Shown here: positions 15,976-26,500 of the stretch, piece by piece
Layout of the letters: every line of letters begins with the position of its first letter
Position numbering within the stretch: the first letter of the stretch is position 1
From: Phycisphaerae bacterium
Lineage (GTDB): Bacteria > Planctomycetota > Phycisphaerae > SM23-33
Assembly: GCA_030745875.1 (NCBI GenBank)
Contig: JASLNT010000059.1
Coordinates: 1 to 64,000 of the forward strand
Length of the DNA stretch: 64,000 nucleotides
Reading direction: 5' to 3'
Notes under the pieces: generated by a model
What the model saw: the letters and a program-made list of their open reading frames with translations, nothing else
Told to the model about the DNA's origin: nothing
Databases searched by the model: none
Position numbers and translations under genes: made by a program

Positions 15976-17832
15976 CTAGAATTTCACGTCGATGGTCTTG
16001 GCGTCTTTCTTGTCGTTGGATTTTACGCCCGACAGGGTCTTTGTTGATTTTCCTTCACCCACTCTTATCGTGTAGCCGCCTTTCTTGAAGACTTTGGGGC
16101 TGAAGGACGTTCCATTAATCCTCAGCGTATAGATGATTTCTTTGTTTGTTTCGTCAATTATCTGGACTACCGGATTGGTCCGGCCGGTGATTTGGATCTT
16201 GGGCAGCCAGGCGACGGCTTGGCGGGCGTAGTTGTCCTGCTGGTCGATTGTGATCGGCCAACCGGGATACTGCTTGTGATCGGGATTGTCCACGTCGCAT
16301 CCGCGGGGCCAGCACTCGAACGTGATCTTCCGGGTCTTCTTGTTGAATCGGATTATGGCGTGCCCGGCTGCCCGCGAACCCCATTTACCGTGTCTCGGGC
16401 GGTTGGGGTCCGGGTTGGCGTATGCGAGCATCGTCAGTTTATTACCGAACCCGTCGAAGTATCGCCCGGTGTGGGGCAGGGCGGTCTTGATAGCCTTGGC
16501 GGGTTCTTCCAGAGGCGACCACCAGCGGTTGTAGAAGTTCACGATTGACGGTACGCAGAAGGAATAGCCCGCATCCTCCCACCCGTCGGTTCCGTGATGG
16601 ATTATGGTCGCCAGATGCTGGTCCCCGCCGATCATCACGCCGAACCCCTTGCGGATCGCGGCCAGTGCCTTGTCGCGTCCCGTCTGGGGCCAACCGTTGG
16701 AGTCCAGGTCGGCTGTCAGGCGTCCGTTCCTGTGCCCGTGCAGGTGAGCTGCGTTTGCGAAAACGGTCTGCGAGAGCACCGCCTTCATGTCTGTTCCGGT
16801 CCAGTCGGATGAGAAGTGCTGGAGGAACTTCAGTTGGCGGTCTCCGAGCAGTTTTGCGTTGGGCAGGTCGACCACTCTGCGGTCGCCGGTGAATTCCTTG
16901 ATATGATCGGCCCGGGAGAACTTCACGCCTTTCAACTCGTTTCGCGGGAGGATATTGGTCTGCGACTTGAACTTTCGGTCCTCGATCACCGCCAGGCCGA
17001 TCCGCCCCCAGGTCAGGTCGGTGTAGTAGACGCCGATTCCCCGCTCGATGGGCGTCGGGTCGAACGGGTCGGGCAGGTTTGACGTCTGGGCCCGCTCGAC
17101 CTCCTTGATGAACTCGGGGTCTCCGTATCCGCCCGGTCCCTTCTTACCGCCGGCGCCCCATACGTTTCCCAGACCAACATCATGATCGTCGGGGATAGAG
17201 ATTGTCGGGCGGTCCTTGATTATCTCGCCGAACTGCCTTCCAAACTGAAGCCACGACGGAAAATGCTTACCGTGATCGTATACCTGGTCGCCCGAGAAGA
17301 ACAGTACGTCGGGGTCCTGCTTCTTGATGTTGGCGATAAGATCCGGTCGCGGGCCGCGATCGCGATTTGAGTTGCCCGTAAAGGCGGCCACCACGATTAT
17401 CTCCTTGTCGACCGGATCGCGACGGATCGTACCGGTGTAAAACGCAGTCTTACCGTGCGCCACGCGGTACTGGTGATCTTTCGTGGAGTCCCAGTCGGTG
17501 ATGCGGAACGTAGCGGTGAACCCGCGTTCGATAACCTTCGCCTGGGCGATCTGGACCCACTTGTCGCCTTTCCTGATCTCCAGGCGGACGATTCGCGGCG
17601 CGTCGGCGTCAAGTTCGTAGAGTTGCGCCGTAAGCTTCAGGATGTTCTTGTGCACGGTGTACAGTGCAAAGCAGATGACCTTGTCCTTTTCAACTTTGGT
17701 GATCATCCAGGAGTTGTTGGGTTTTCTTCTGGGCTTGCGTTTCGGTTTGGCTTTCTTCGCTTGCGCCCAAGCCGGGCAGGTCAGTATCGCGATAGTAAGC
17801 AGCAGTGCGCCGAATCGTGCGGTGCGTTTCAT
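15976..17832 (-). CDS. PhoD-like metallophosphoesterase, secreted
   Basis: 618 residues; signal peptide about 1-24 followed by a Lys/Arg-rich stretch. The central domain (about 145-470) has the metallophosphoesterase metal motifs of the PhoD/alkaline phosphatase D group: FFSGDQVYDHG, IPDDHDVG and IGGDQHLA. These bind a two-metal centre that hydrolyses phosphate mono- or diesters. The N-terminal beta-rich part and the C-terminal part (about 510-618) resemble accessory sandwich domains. PhoD enzymes are often Tat exported, but no twin-arginine motif is present here, so Sec export is likely. AAAGGAGTAGATC precedes the ATG. Substrate unknown. Its stop codon abuts the 15869 remnant. Confidence 0.88.
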   Translation of the reverse strand: MKRTARFGALLLTIAILTCPAWAQAKKAKPKRKPRRKPNNSWMITKVEKDKVICFALYTVHKNILKLTAQLYELDADAPRIVRLEIRKGDKWVQIAQAKVIERGFTATFRITDWDSTKDHQYRVAHGKTAFYTGTIRRDPVDKEIIVVAAFTGNSNRDRGPRPDLIANIKKQDPDVLFFSGDQVYDHGKHFPSWLQFGRQFGEIIKDRPTISIPDDHDVGLGNVWGAGGKKGPGGYGDPEFIKEVERAQTSNLPDPFDPTPIERGIGVYYTDLTWGRIGLAVIEDRKFKSQTNILPRNELKGVKFSRADHIKEFTGDRRVVDLPNAKLLGDRQLKFLQHFSSDWTGTDMKAVLSQTVFANAAHLHGHRNGRLTADLDSNGWPQTGRDKALAAIRKGFGVMIGGDQHLATIIHHGTDGWEDAGYSFCVPSIVNFYNRWWSPLEEPAKAIKTALPHTGRYFDGFGNKLTMLAYANPDPNRPRHGKWGSRAAGHAIIRFNKKTRKITFECWPRGCDVDNPDHKQYPGWPITIDQQDNYARQAVAWLPKIQITGRTNPVVQIIDETNKEIIYTLRINGTSFSPKVFKKGGYTIRVGEGKSTKTLSGVKSNDKKDAKTIDVKF

Positions 17833-17954
17833 GATCTACTCCTTTGCAGTGATTGAGATGCGGAGATTATCCACCGATAGCTCATCACCGTCAATGCGGA
17901 GGTTGCTTCCCCGTTGAAATAGCCCGTCGAAACGCCTCGCCGACGCCGGGTCGT

Positions 17955-18698
17955 TCACCACCTGATTACATAATTCAACTTCACAGTGAACGTTTCCTGA
18001 CCGTTGTCAGACGGCATGGAGACCCAGCCTTCCAATATGATGTTCTTTGCGATGTCGTCGAGAACGCCCAATATGCCTTCGGGCCGCTGGTACTCGCTCT
18101 TACGCCCGAACTCGTAAACGAAGCCCGCGCTGTAGAGCATTTCGCGCATGTCGTTGAACTGTATGGCGTCAGCCCTGAACTGCAGATTACGATCCAGAAC
18201 GGTCACCGTCTTATCGATGCCGAAGAAGAACGCCTCGTTGTAACGCTGGGGGCTGAAGCCGGCGTGAAGTCTGAAGCACTTGAGATCCACGCTGGCCGCC
18301 ACGAAGGGAAAGGGCTCGCCGTTGTGATCGCGATCGGCTGAGAGGTTGGCTATGCCGACTGCGGCCTTCCACACGTGGGGCAGGAGTTCGGGAAATATGT
18401 CGATGGAGTATTTGGCCTGAAGGGTGGCGTGGCTGTGGCTGGTGTTGGACAACGCCCGCCAGTCCAGTCCGACCTCCAGATTCTCTATCGGGCTGGTCTT
18501 GAACCCGACGAACATCTCGCGGCTGAGATTCTCACCGAGATTGAACCACGTCTGCAGCACGACCGCCTTGGTGGGCGGAGTATCCGTGGTTGGAATGTTG
18601 TTCAGACCGGAGGAACTCGCGTGTGCTGATTGGGCTACGCTCAGAAAAAACAACGCCCCAGCCGCCAGAGACAGCACCGAACCCGTTCGAATCTTCAT
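17955..18698 (-). CDS. Probable outer-membrane beta-barrel protein, unknown function
   Basis: 247 residues from the ATG at 18698, which has AAGGAGAATGCG in front; the ATG at 18716 would place that site inside the gene. Signal peptide about 1-27 (cut after AHA). The mature protein has many alternating hydrophobic strands (for example LEVGLDWRALSN, PFVAASVDLKCFRLHAGFSP, LYSAGFVYEFG) and ends in VKLNYVIRW, a strand with a C-terminal aromatic residue as in outer-membrane barrels. No family was recognised. The upstream region is unusually AT-rich. Confidence 0.75.
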   Translation of the reverse strand: MKIRTGSVLSLAAGALFFLSVAQSAHASSSGLNNIPTTDTPPTKAVVLQTWFNLGENLSREMFVGFKTSPIENLEVGLDWRALSNTSHSHATLQAKYSIDIFPELLPHVWKAAVGIANLSADRDHNGEPFPFVAASVDLKCFRLHAGFSPQRYNEAFFFGIDKTVTVLDRNLQFRADAIQFNDMREMLYSAGFVYEFGRKSEYQRPEGILGVLDDIAKNIILEGWVSMPSDNGQETFTVKLNYVIRW

Positions 18699-18861
18699 TT
18701 CGCATTCTCCTTGCATTAACAGTAGAATCGACCTAAATAATGAACATACAATAAGATATATAAAATACCCTATAGCGATAGTGCGATTTATACACTACTT
18801 ATACCATTACCGGAGCGGATTTGCACGGTTTTCGACTTGAATTTGGATATCGGCCTGTCGC
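18699..18861 (-). promoter_or_regulatory. AT-rich intergenic region with probable promoter
   Basis: This spacer is strikingly AT-rich for the window, especially 18715-18815, with several minus-strand -10-like boxes (TATAAG, TATAAA, TATAGG). It likely carries the promoter of the gene at 18698, but no single -35/-10 pair can be chosen by eye. Confidence 0.4.
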
Positions 18862-20559
18862 TCAGAACTTGACGACTATGATCTTGACGTTCTTCTTGTC
18901 GGCGGATTGTGATCGGGGTTCTTTACCGAGATGGAACTCGGTCTTTGCGGTCTTATCGCCCGCGCTTACAGTCGCTGTGTAGGCTCCGTGGAAACCGCGG
19001 AACGCCGCCCTCCCCTCCGGACCGCTTCTCGCCGTAAGGTCCGTGGACCACTCTTCGTGGATGAGCTTCTTCAGAACGGTATACACTTTCTTGGGGCTCA
19101 GGTCTTTGCGCAGCAGCCCGCCTCCTTTCAACCATGCGCCGCGCTCGCACAGGTCCCACCATGTCAGTGCGACCATTTTTTCGTGCGCGAAGCAGATGCG
19201 GAAGAATTTTTCGGCGTAGTCCGCTTGTGCGTCTTCGTCCCACACGCCGCCCACGTGCGAACCGGTGATCTTCGCTCCGCTGCTGGTCGGGGTGAATTCC
19301 GTTACGTGCAGCTCCTTGCCGAGCGTCGCATACTTGTCGAGTATCTCCTTACACGTTTCCAGAGGGAAACGCATCGTTCTCGGTTCGTGCGCCTGGATTC
19401 CGATCCCGTCGAACGGAACGTTCGATGCGATGGACTTCTTAAGCAGTTTGAAGAAGGGCGGGTAACCGTTGGCCATCACGTAGTAATCGTTGATTATCAG
19501 ATAGGCGTTCTTGTCGGCCTGGCGGGCCCAGCGGTAGGGTGTGTCGATCTTGAAGCGAGGCAGGTGCGACGGTTCGTTAACGACCTCCCAGAATTCTATC
19601 TTGCCCGAATACCGCTGCATGATGTCGAACACTCGTTTCTTTTGAACGTCAACGGGCGGTTGCTTCCCGCCGGACCATTTGGGCTTGCTCGCCCGGTGGT
19701 CCCACAGGAGCGGGTGGCCTTTCAGGCGGATGCGATGCTCCCGGGCCCACTTGACCACAGCGTCAGTGTATTCGTATCTTGGTTTGCCCTTGACCGGTTC
19801 GTACGACGCCCAGTAGAAGCCCGTGGTGGCTGCATTGAACAGTTCGCGAAAGCGTTTCTTGTATAGAGCGTTTTCCTCCGGTTTGCCGAAGCGGTCGAAC
19901 ATGTAGATATTGCACCCGAAAAGGAAGTCGTGGCGGATGTGCCGGATCTTAACCGTCGCACCGCCGATCGGCTTACCGGTTGCATCAACTATACGGATCT
20001 CAGCGTCGCGTTTGCGGTTCTTTTCGATATCGATGTCGGCCTGTTTTAAAGCGGCGCGTTCGTCTTTTTCATGTCGGGCGTTCTCTTTGGAGATCGCCTG
20101 GGACTTGGGAATGATTCTCGGCTGGTCGACGCCTTGGGGCGGTGTGATCTCGATTTTTGCCAGATAGAGGTTGCGATCCTCTTTCTCTATCACAGCATCG
20201 TTGTCGAAAGTGACAGCGACCCTCGCCGAGCCCTTGTGCAGTTTGACGGTGAATACGTAGACCCGCGGCTTGGCGCTGGCGACTCTCGTGTTGTCGATGG
20301 TTGCTCCGTTCAGTCGGAGCGACATTTGCGGCCAGACCCCGCCCGCTGGAGACCCGTACGCCGTTACCGCGATCTTGTACTCGCCGCCGCCTGCGAAATC
20401 GAGATAATCCCCGACCTCGCCTCCGGACCAGAGGTTCCATACTCCGTTGTTTTCTCCACCGACAGTTCTGATCTGCGCCTTGGTCGCATCGATTGTAAGC
20501 CCCGAAGCGCCTCCGACCAGACCGCAGATCACCAGAACGGATATCCAGGTGCGCATCAT
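18862..20559 (-). CDS. GH10 endo-beta-1,4-xylanase with N-terminal carbohydrate-binding-like domain
   Basis: 565 residues from the ATG at 20559 (AAGGAGACATACGCTT upstream); the open frame beyond lacks support. Signal peptide about 1-19. Residues about 20-145 form a beta sandwich (LWSGGEVGDYLDFAGGGEY, VTFDND) resembling xylan-binding modules. The GH10 barrel (about 190-500) shows LKGHPLLWDHR, the acid/base glutamate in WEVVNEPS (about 325) and the nucleophile glutamate in LHVTEF (about 420), plus TWWDLCERGAWL near the end. It should cleave xylan or related beta-1,4 glycans outside the cytoplasm. A C-terminal sandwich (about 510-565) may be another binding part. It is divergent from the VWA gene. 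Confidence 0.92.
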   Translation of the reverse strand: MMRTWISVLVICGLVGGASGLTIDATKAQIRTVGGENNGVWNLWSGGEVGDYLDFAGGGEYKIAVTAYGSPAGGVWPQMSLRLNGATIDNTRVASAKPRVYVFTVKLHKGSARVAVTFDNDAVIEKEDRNLYLAKIEITPPQGVDQPRIIPKSQAISKENARHEKDERAALKQADIDIEKNRKRDAEIRIVDATGKPIGGATVKIRHIRHDFLFGCNIYMFDRFGKPEENALYKKRFRELFNAATTGFYWASYEPVKGKPRYEYTDAVVKWAREHRIRLKGHPLLWDHRASKPKWSGGKQPPVDVQKKRVFDIMQRYSGKIEFWEVVNEPSHLPRFKIDTPYRWARQADKNAYLIINDYYVMANGYPPFFKLLKKSIASNVPFDGIGIQAHEPRTMRFPLETCKEILDKYATLGKELHVTEFTPTSSGAKITGSHVGGVWDEDAQADYAEKFFRICFAHEKMVALTWWDLCERGAWLKGGGLLRKDLSPKKVYTVLKKLIHEEWSTDLTARSGPEGRAAFRGFHGAYTATVSAGDKTAKTEFHLGKEPRSQSADKKNVKIIVVKF

Positions 20560-20604
20560 AAGCGTATGTCTCCTTGGGACTCGCGAGTTTATCGGTATGT
20601 CGGG

Positions 20605-20634
20605 ATTATACTCCCGCGACCCGGACCCGGGCAA
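20605..20634 (-). promoter_or_regulatory. Sigma-70-like promoter of GH10 gene
   Basis: On the minus strand TTGCCC (20634-20629) and a perfect TATAAT (20610-20605) are 18 bases apart. Transcription would start near 20598, about 40 bases before the ATG at 20559. Confidence 0.5.
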
Positions 20635-20737
20635 ATATTCGCAAAAAGCGTTTCGATTTCGCGGAATTCGGGAACCCTTCTATCCGTTCGTGCGTCCAAG
20701 TAGTTGTAACCACAACCCCGACAATGAGGACGGAAAA

Positions 20738-21886
20738 ATGAAAAATGCAATTGTTATCACCGTACTGACATTTACGATCGCAGCCGTGCTTTTGTGCAGC
20801 GCTCCCGTACAAGCCAAGAGCATCGCTCCGGTTCCCGAAAAGCCCTCCCGGCGAGTCGATCTTGTGATATGCCTGGATACTTCCGGGTCCATGAGCGGGC
20901 TGATTCAATCGGCCAAGCAGAAGCTCTGGGCGGTTGTAAACGAACTGGCGACCGCCAGGCCCAGGCCCGTGCTGCGTGTGGCGCTGTATCATTACGGAAA
21001 CGACGGACTGAAGGCCGAAAATGGTTGGGTAAAGCAGCTTTGCCCGCTTACCGACGACCTGGATAAGGTGTACGAGAATCTGTTCAAGCTGACCACCAAC
21101 GGCGGGACGGAACTCGTCGCCCGCGTGATGCGCGCCGCGACCGAGGAACTGAAGTGGGACAAATCCAAGAACACCCTGCGAATGATGTTCATAGCAGGCA
21201 ACGAGGCCGCGACGCAGGACAAAGTTCACAAGCTTCGCGACACCTGCAAAGCAGCCGCAACGGCGGGCATAATCGTGAACACAATCCACTGCGGACCCGA
21301 AGCCACCGGGCGTAGAGGCGGATGGGCCGATGCCGCCGCCTGGGCCGACGGGCAGTATGCGGCGATCGATCACGACCGCGGGACCGTTGTCATAAACACC
21401 CCGCACGACAAGAAACTTGCGGAACTCAGCAGCAAGATCAACAGCACGTACATCGGCTATGGAAGGGCGGGCAAGGCCGGTCTGGCCAATCAGTTGACCC
21501 AGGACTCCAACGCCAGCGGGCTGAACGCTCCGGCTGCGGCTCAACGGGCGTCCGCCAAGGCCGGCGGTCTGTACAACGCCGCCGGTTGGGATCTTGTTGA
21601 CGCCTCGAAGAAGAAAGACTTCGACATCACCAAGATCAAAAAAGAAGACCTGCCCGAGTCCATGCGCAAGATGACTGACGATGAGAAGAAGGCCCATATC
21701 GCCAAGCAGTCCGCCAGTCGCGTCGCGATCCAGAAAGAGATCATGGAGCTTACGAAGAAACGCGACGCCTACGTGAAGGCGGAAATGGCCCGAAAAGGAC
21801 TCGACGAGAAGACGTCGTTCGATGCGGCGCTGAGGAAGATGGTCCGCGTTCAGGCGGAGAAACAGAATTTCAAGTTCGAGAAATAG
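20738..21886 (+). CDS. Secreted von Willebrand factor A domain protein
   Basis: 382 residues from the ATG at 20738 (GAGGACGG upstream); a longer frame from 20447 overlaps the GH10 gene and is not supported. Signal peptide about 1-24 (cut near VQA). A VWA domain (about 38-250) starts RVDLVICLDTSGSMSGL with a complete first MIDAS motif (DTSGS) and NGGTE as the likely second metal contact; the position usually holding the third Asp reads AGNEAAT. A charged helical tail (about 290-382) follows. VWA domains bind protein partners through the metal; the partner is unknown. No membrane helix after the signal. Divergent from the GH10 gene and 71 bases before the next gene on the same strand. Confidence 0.85.
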   Translation: MKNAIVITVLTFTIAAVLLCSAPVQAKSIAPVPEKPSRRVDLVICLDTSGSMSGLIQSAKQKLWAVVNELATARPRPVLRVALYHYGNDGLKAENGWVKQLCPLTDDLDKVYENLFKLTTNGGTELVARVMRAATEELKWDKSKNTLRMMFIAGNEAATQDKVHKLRDTCKAAATAGIIVNTIHCGPEATGRRGGWADAAAWADGQYAAIDHDRGTVVINTPHDKKLAELSSKINSTYIGYGRAGKAGLANQLTQDSNASGLNAPAAAQRASAKAGGLYNAAGWDLVDASKKKDFDITKIKKEDLPESMRKMTDDEKKAHIAKQSASRVAIQKEIMELTKKRDAYVKAEMARKGLDEKTSFDAALRKMVRVQAEKQNFKFEK

Positions 21887-21957
21887 CCTCTCAGGCGGTA
21901 TCATCGAAACGCTGAAACACCAAAGCCCGAAATCCATCCCATCGTGAAGGAAAACCC

Positions 21958-23436
21958 ATGCGTAGGAATATCTGTCTGTCGCTAACCGTTGTGCTGTCGC
22001 TGTGCGCCCCGCTTACCGCAGAGCTTGTTTTAACCGAAGTCGCCGGTACTATGGTCATTCCGGCCGATACGCCTTCGATCAAGGGTTCGACCGTCGATAT
22101 ACGCCTGTACGAATATCATCCCATGATCGCCGACAAGGCCGCCACCCTCGTCGACCAGGTGCAGATCAAGAACTTCGCTCACACCAAGGGCAAGGAAACC
22201 AAGACCGCTTTCTCTATCGGGCAGAAGCCCGGCAGGAAGATCGATCAGCGGATGCAGTATTACGTTACGCTTTTCATCCATTCAGGCGACCCGACCAAGA
22301 CACCCCGAACGCACATGGGCAAACCCGCCAATGGGAAATTCCTGTGCAAGGTGCTGACGGCCGGGAATCCCAGAAAGATCGTGATGAAGGTCAGTCCGGT
22401 CAAGACCATCGCCCGACCCAAGCCGGTCGCCCCCAAGGTGCGACCGATCCCTGTCCCTCGCCCCGCGCCCGGCGGGCGCAAGCCAGGCCGTCCCATGCCG
22501 CGCCCCATGCCTGGCCGAAAGCCCGTCGCGATGGACCCCTTCATGACGATCCAGCGGGCGCAACTCGTATTCACCGCCGATCTGAAGAGCGTCCAGGCCG
22601 GACCGGTCGCAAGTTCCATGCCTCCGATTTACACGCACAGGCTCTCGCTGGTGGTGAAAGACGTTCTCCGGGGAAATCTCAAACCCGGAGCGAAGATCAC
22701 CCTGAGCCACAGCGCGCGTCAACGCAAGAGACCTACATTTCCCACGGGTAAACTCTGTCTCGTGACCGCGACCACTTCGCGCGGAAGGACCGTGGCGAAT
22801 CTGGTTCTCAAGGCTGACGACAAACTGATGAAGACCGCCCGGGACGCGACTTTGCTGCCTCTGGGCTGGTCGAAGAAGAAAGACAAGTTCATCTCGCCCT
22901 GGGCGGAGCTCGGAGCCAAGGCCTGGCCGAAATCCGCGCCGCCGGTTGCGGGCGCGGCGGTGTGCGGGGTGACCGGCCGTCCGGCGCTCCTGGCTGGTCC
23001 GAATGTGTCGATGAGGGTCGAGAAGGTCCCGCCCGTTAAGCAGATCAAGTGGACGAATCCCGACGGCGACGGTTCGTACACCGTCACCATTACAAACGAA
23101 ACCGACAAGCCCGTTACGGTCCCGGCGTTGCTGAGCGATGACAAGGGCATTCTGTGGAAGGAGTCGCTGGCGATACTCTGTCAGGACAAGGCCCGTCCGG
23201 TCCCGGGAGCCAAAGGCCTAAAGGCTGCGACGAAATCCACCGTACTCAAGCCCAAGCAGTCGGTCTCGACTGTGGTCAGCGCGTTCGGCTTGAAGAACGT
23301 AACGTGGCCTCGCGGAGGATACCGGATCGCATTCCAGTTCTGCCTTGGCGAACTGAGCGTCACCAAGTCGTTTTACTACATGTCGCGCCACCACGACGCG
23401 ATCCGCAAAGCCGCCGAGGCGAAGCTGAAGAAGTGA
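21958..23436 (+). CDS. Secreted two-domain protein with Pro-rich linker, unknown function
   Basis: 492 residues; signal peptide about 1-21; AAGGAAAACCC before the ATG. The N-terminal domain (about 22-145) has VAGTMVIPADTP, VDIRLYEY and FAHTKGKETKTAFSIG, resembling the YbaY-type sandwich. Residues 150-190 are a Pro/Arg/Lys-rich linker (PRPAPGGRKPGRPMPRPMPG). The C-terminal part (about 195-475) has two more beta-rich segments, including a NETDKPVTVPALL strand pair like those in periplasmic sandwich domains. No catalytic motif is visible. Probably co-transcribed with the VWA gene 71 bases upstream, so the two may work together. Confidence 0.75.
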   Translation: MRRNICLSLTVVLSLCAPLTAELVLTEVAGTMVIPADTPSIKGSTVDIRLYEYHPMIADKAATLVDQVQIKNFAHTKGKETKTAFSIGQKPGRKIDQRMQYYVTLFIHSGDPTKTPRTHMGKPANGKFLCKVLTAGNPRKIVMKVSPVKTIARPKPVAPKVRPIPVPRPAPGGRKPGRPMPRPMPGRKPVAMDPFMTIQRAQLVFTADLKSVQAGPVASSMPPIYTHRLSLVVKDVLRGNLKPGAKITLSHSARQRKRPTFPTGKLCLVTATTSRGRTVANLVLKADDKLMKTARDATLLPLGWSKKKDKFISPWAELGAKAWPKSAPPVAGAAVCGVTGRPALLAGPNVSMRVEKVPPVKQIKWTNPDGDGSYTVTITNETDKPVTVPALLSDDKGILWKESLAILCQDKARPVPGAKGLKAATKSTVLKPKQSVSTVVSAFGLKNVTWPRGGYRIAFQFCLGELSVTKSFYYMSRHHDAIRKAAEAKLKK

Positions 23437-23508
23437 CCGGCGCTCCACGCCATCGTCCTGCAAACCCAATACTTGTCTCCCCGTTTAGCGGCCGACAGCA
23501 CGTCGGCC

Positions 23509-23527
23509 TGATCGCGACGAAGTCGCG
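23509..23527. repeat. Intergenic palindrome TGATCGCGAC-N3-GTCGCG, copy 2
   Basis: CGCGAC (23513-23518) and GTCGCG (23522-23527) flank GAA and are preceded by TGAT, as at 2234-2252. Immediately before it GGCCGAC-N5-GTCGGCC makes a second hairpin. Both lie in the 144-bp spacer between convergent genes and could also aid termination, though no T run follows. Confidence 0.4.
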
Positions 23528-23580
23528 GCGCCGTCACAGCGATCCTAAACGGTCCCGCCCGCGGTCTTACCTTGAAAACA

Positions 23581-26500
23581 CTACTTACCGAAGCAGCGGA
23601 CGTTTCCGTCTGTGGTGACGATGTAGAGCCTTCCGCCCGCGGCGGCCAGACCGTTGAACACGGGCGGTGAGTCCAGTTTATATTCGGCGATTTGTTTACC
23701 GTCACTCGTCGCCAGCGTTCGGATCATCGCGCCCTTGCGGCCCTCGAATGCGCCCAGCGGGTCTTTGGCGCCCACCACATCCGGCGGACCGGAGAGGATC
23801 AGTTGTCCGCCGGCGATCGCCATCGCTCTGACTCGAACGGGGATGTCCTTCTTCCATCCTTCCGAGACGGCGATGATCCGATATCCGTCCTTGCCCGGTG
23901 TGAAGTAGTTTTTCGGGTCCAGGAGTCTCCGGTTATGGAACATGCGAACGATATACGCATCATCGCCCTGGTGGACGACCAACTGTCCGTAATTGCCCAT
24001 CTTCCCGTAGTACCACATGGCTCGGCGGAAGTAGGTGTCGTCGAGGAATCCGCCCAGTGGTCTGACGCGGTTCTCGATCTTCTTCGAAGCCTGCGGTTTC
24101 AGGGCGAGGTCGAACGCCTTGTCGCGCAGGTAGACTCCGTTTTCGTCGGCCTGCATGATGTCGCACTTTGTTCCGGGCCCCTTGTCGTATGTGAAGTGTG
24201 CTTTGGTGTTGGAGAAATCTGTTTCGGGCCCGGAGAGTTTCGCGCGATTCAGCAGCGCTCCCGTTGTCGGATTCAGCGCGTAGACGCGAATTCCACCGTC
24301 GAGGTACGACGATCGCCCAGCCGCGAAGTACGCGACGCCCTTATGCACCAACACGCTTCCGTTTACAGGCCAGGCCGACTCCAGGCGGCTGAACGCTCCG
24401 ATCAGCCGCTGCTCGGGCGCCGCGCGGAACCGCCAGACAAACTCACCGTCGTCGGCGCGGAGACAATAGACATATCCGTCGGCGCATCCCAGCAGGACCG
24501 TTCCCTTGTAATATGTCGGGGGCGAATCTACGCGTCCGCCAACGGGGGTCTCCCACAGCTTCGAACCGTCCTTTGCGTTCAGCGCCAGCACGTAATAGTC
24601 GTCGACGGCGGATATGAAGAGTTTGCCTGCGGCGATAACCGGGGCCGACAGTTTTCCGCCAGCCTTCACGGTCCAGAGTCTTTTGAGTTTCGTCGGCAGT
24701 TTGCATCGGGCTGTTCCCGAACGGATCGCATCGCCCCGATAAGTCGGCCAGTCACCCGCGCCCGCTTGAATCGAATTCGCATTTGAGATCTCACCGTACG
24801 CCGGACCCTTTTCCAGGGGCGGTCGGGGTTTGACAGGTTGCGGGCTCGACGCCCAGTCCGAAGCGATTGCATTGAAACCGGGCAGGTTCTCGTTGATGTA
24901 GCATCGGCACGGGTGGGGCGGGGCGTACTGCAGCCCGTTGGCGGGCATCATGCCCATGTGACATATGCCTCTCAGCCAGTTATGCACCGAATGCTCGGCG
25001 CCGGTGAGGTCTACGAATTCCGTACCGCGTCGGCTGGTGAGTATGTATCGATCGGTGGCTTTGTTGCGGTAGCAGCGATGGTGGTGGTGAGCGGTGAAGA
25101 TGTTGCCCAGTGAGACGGTTTTGACAGTCTTACCGGTTTTGGGATCGTAACCGTTCATCGCCGCCGGCCAGGACGATCGAAATTTGCCCAGTTGCTTTTC
25201 GACCTTCGGCCCGTACGTCCATACCAAACCGCCGATCACAAAGACGTCCTTCCATTCGTACCACAGGTGGCCTAGCGGTCTCTTGGTTTTTGTCCAGAGT
25301 TTCTTACCGGTCTTGGGCGACAGGGAGTAGAGAGTTTTGGCTGTGGCGCAGATCACCGCATCCTTGCCGACGATCAGCGATCCCATCCATGCGTCGCCTT
25401 CTTCGTCGGCGACTTCGGACCGCCATTTTTCGGCTCCGCTGCGGATGTCCAGGCAGACTACGTCGCGATGGTCGAGCAGGCAGATGATGTCCTCGCCGAC
25501 CGACAGGTTCACGCCCGGATCGAGCTTCGTCGGCTTGACCACGCCGCGCATGGATTTGAACTTGATGTAGTCCTTCGTTGTGCCCTTGTACTTGGGCTCG
25601 GTTCGCCATTTCTCCTTGCCGCTTGATGCGTCCAGGCACGCGATCTTCACCCCTGCGTCTGAGTTCATGGAAAAGATCAGGCGGTCTTCAGTGCGGATTA
25701 TCTCGTTGGTGCGCTCGGTGTCCGCGTAAACTTGTAGGACCTCGCCCGTTTTTGCGTCCAGCCGCGACACCGGAGCCCGGTATCCGAGCGTTACGTATAC
25801 ATCGTCGCCGACGGCGACCAGGCGTCGATTGATGCTGATCGGGAATACGCCCGGTCGACACTTGAACCAGGTGTCCTTCCATTGGCGCCATCCCCATTTT
25901 TCCACGGGCTTCTTCCAGAGCAGCACGCCGTTAAACGCATCCCGGGCGACGACGAACCACTTGTCGGGAAGCGAATGCTGGCCCGGCAGGGAGATGGGCC
26001 CTTCATCGACCATGTAGAAGATTCGCCCGCTGGCCGACACCAGCGAATTAACGCTCGAATCGCTGTCGTGGGCTCGCATCCACAACGGCGGGGCAGTCCA
26101 CTGGTAGTGCTTTGGCGGGCCGACGAGTTTGTCGCGGGCGACCGGATTGCTGTCGGGACCGTGACAGTAGTGCGTCCACTGGTCTATTTCCGCCGGCCAG
26201 GGCTTCTCCGCACGTATCCGCCTACCGTCGGTTCGCACCCGCTTGAAGCCGGCGGATTTTAACTCTTCGATCAGTTTCTCACCGCCGCTGAGGAACAGCG
26301 TCCCAAGCGGAGCCAACACGCGGTTGATTTCCTTGAGCGATAGACCCCGGGCTTTCATTGCGGCGTAGTTGTCGATCACAAGAACGTTAACGATGCTCGG
26401 CCCGTAGGGCAGTGCTGAGCCTTCGTATACGCCCGTCGAGACCCTGCCGTGAAGTCCGGCTGCGCGGAGTTTTGCGGCTTCGGTGCGTGCGGTCTTCCAG

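Noticed and set aside
20606-21937. 443-codon antisense frame over the VWA gene
   Set aside because: The plus strand has a signal peptide, VWA motif and ribosome-binding site; the antisense has none.
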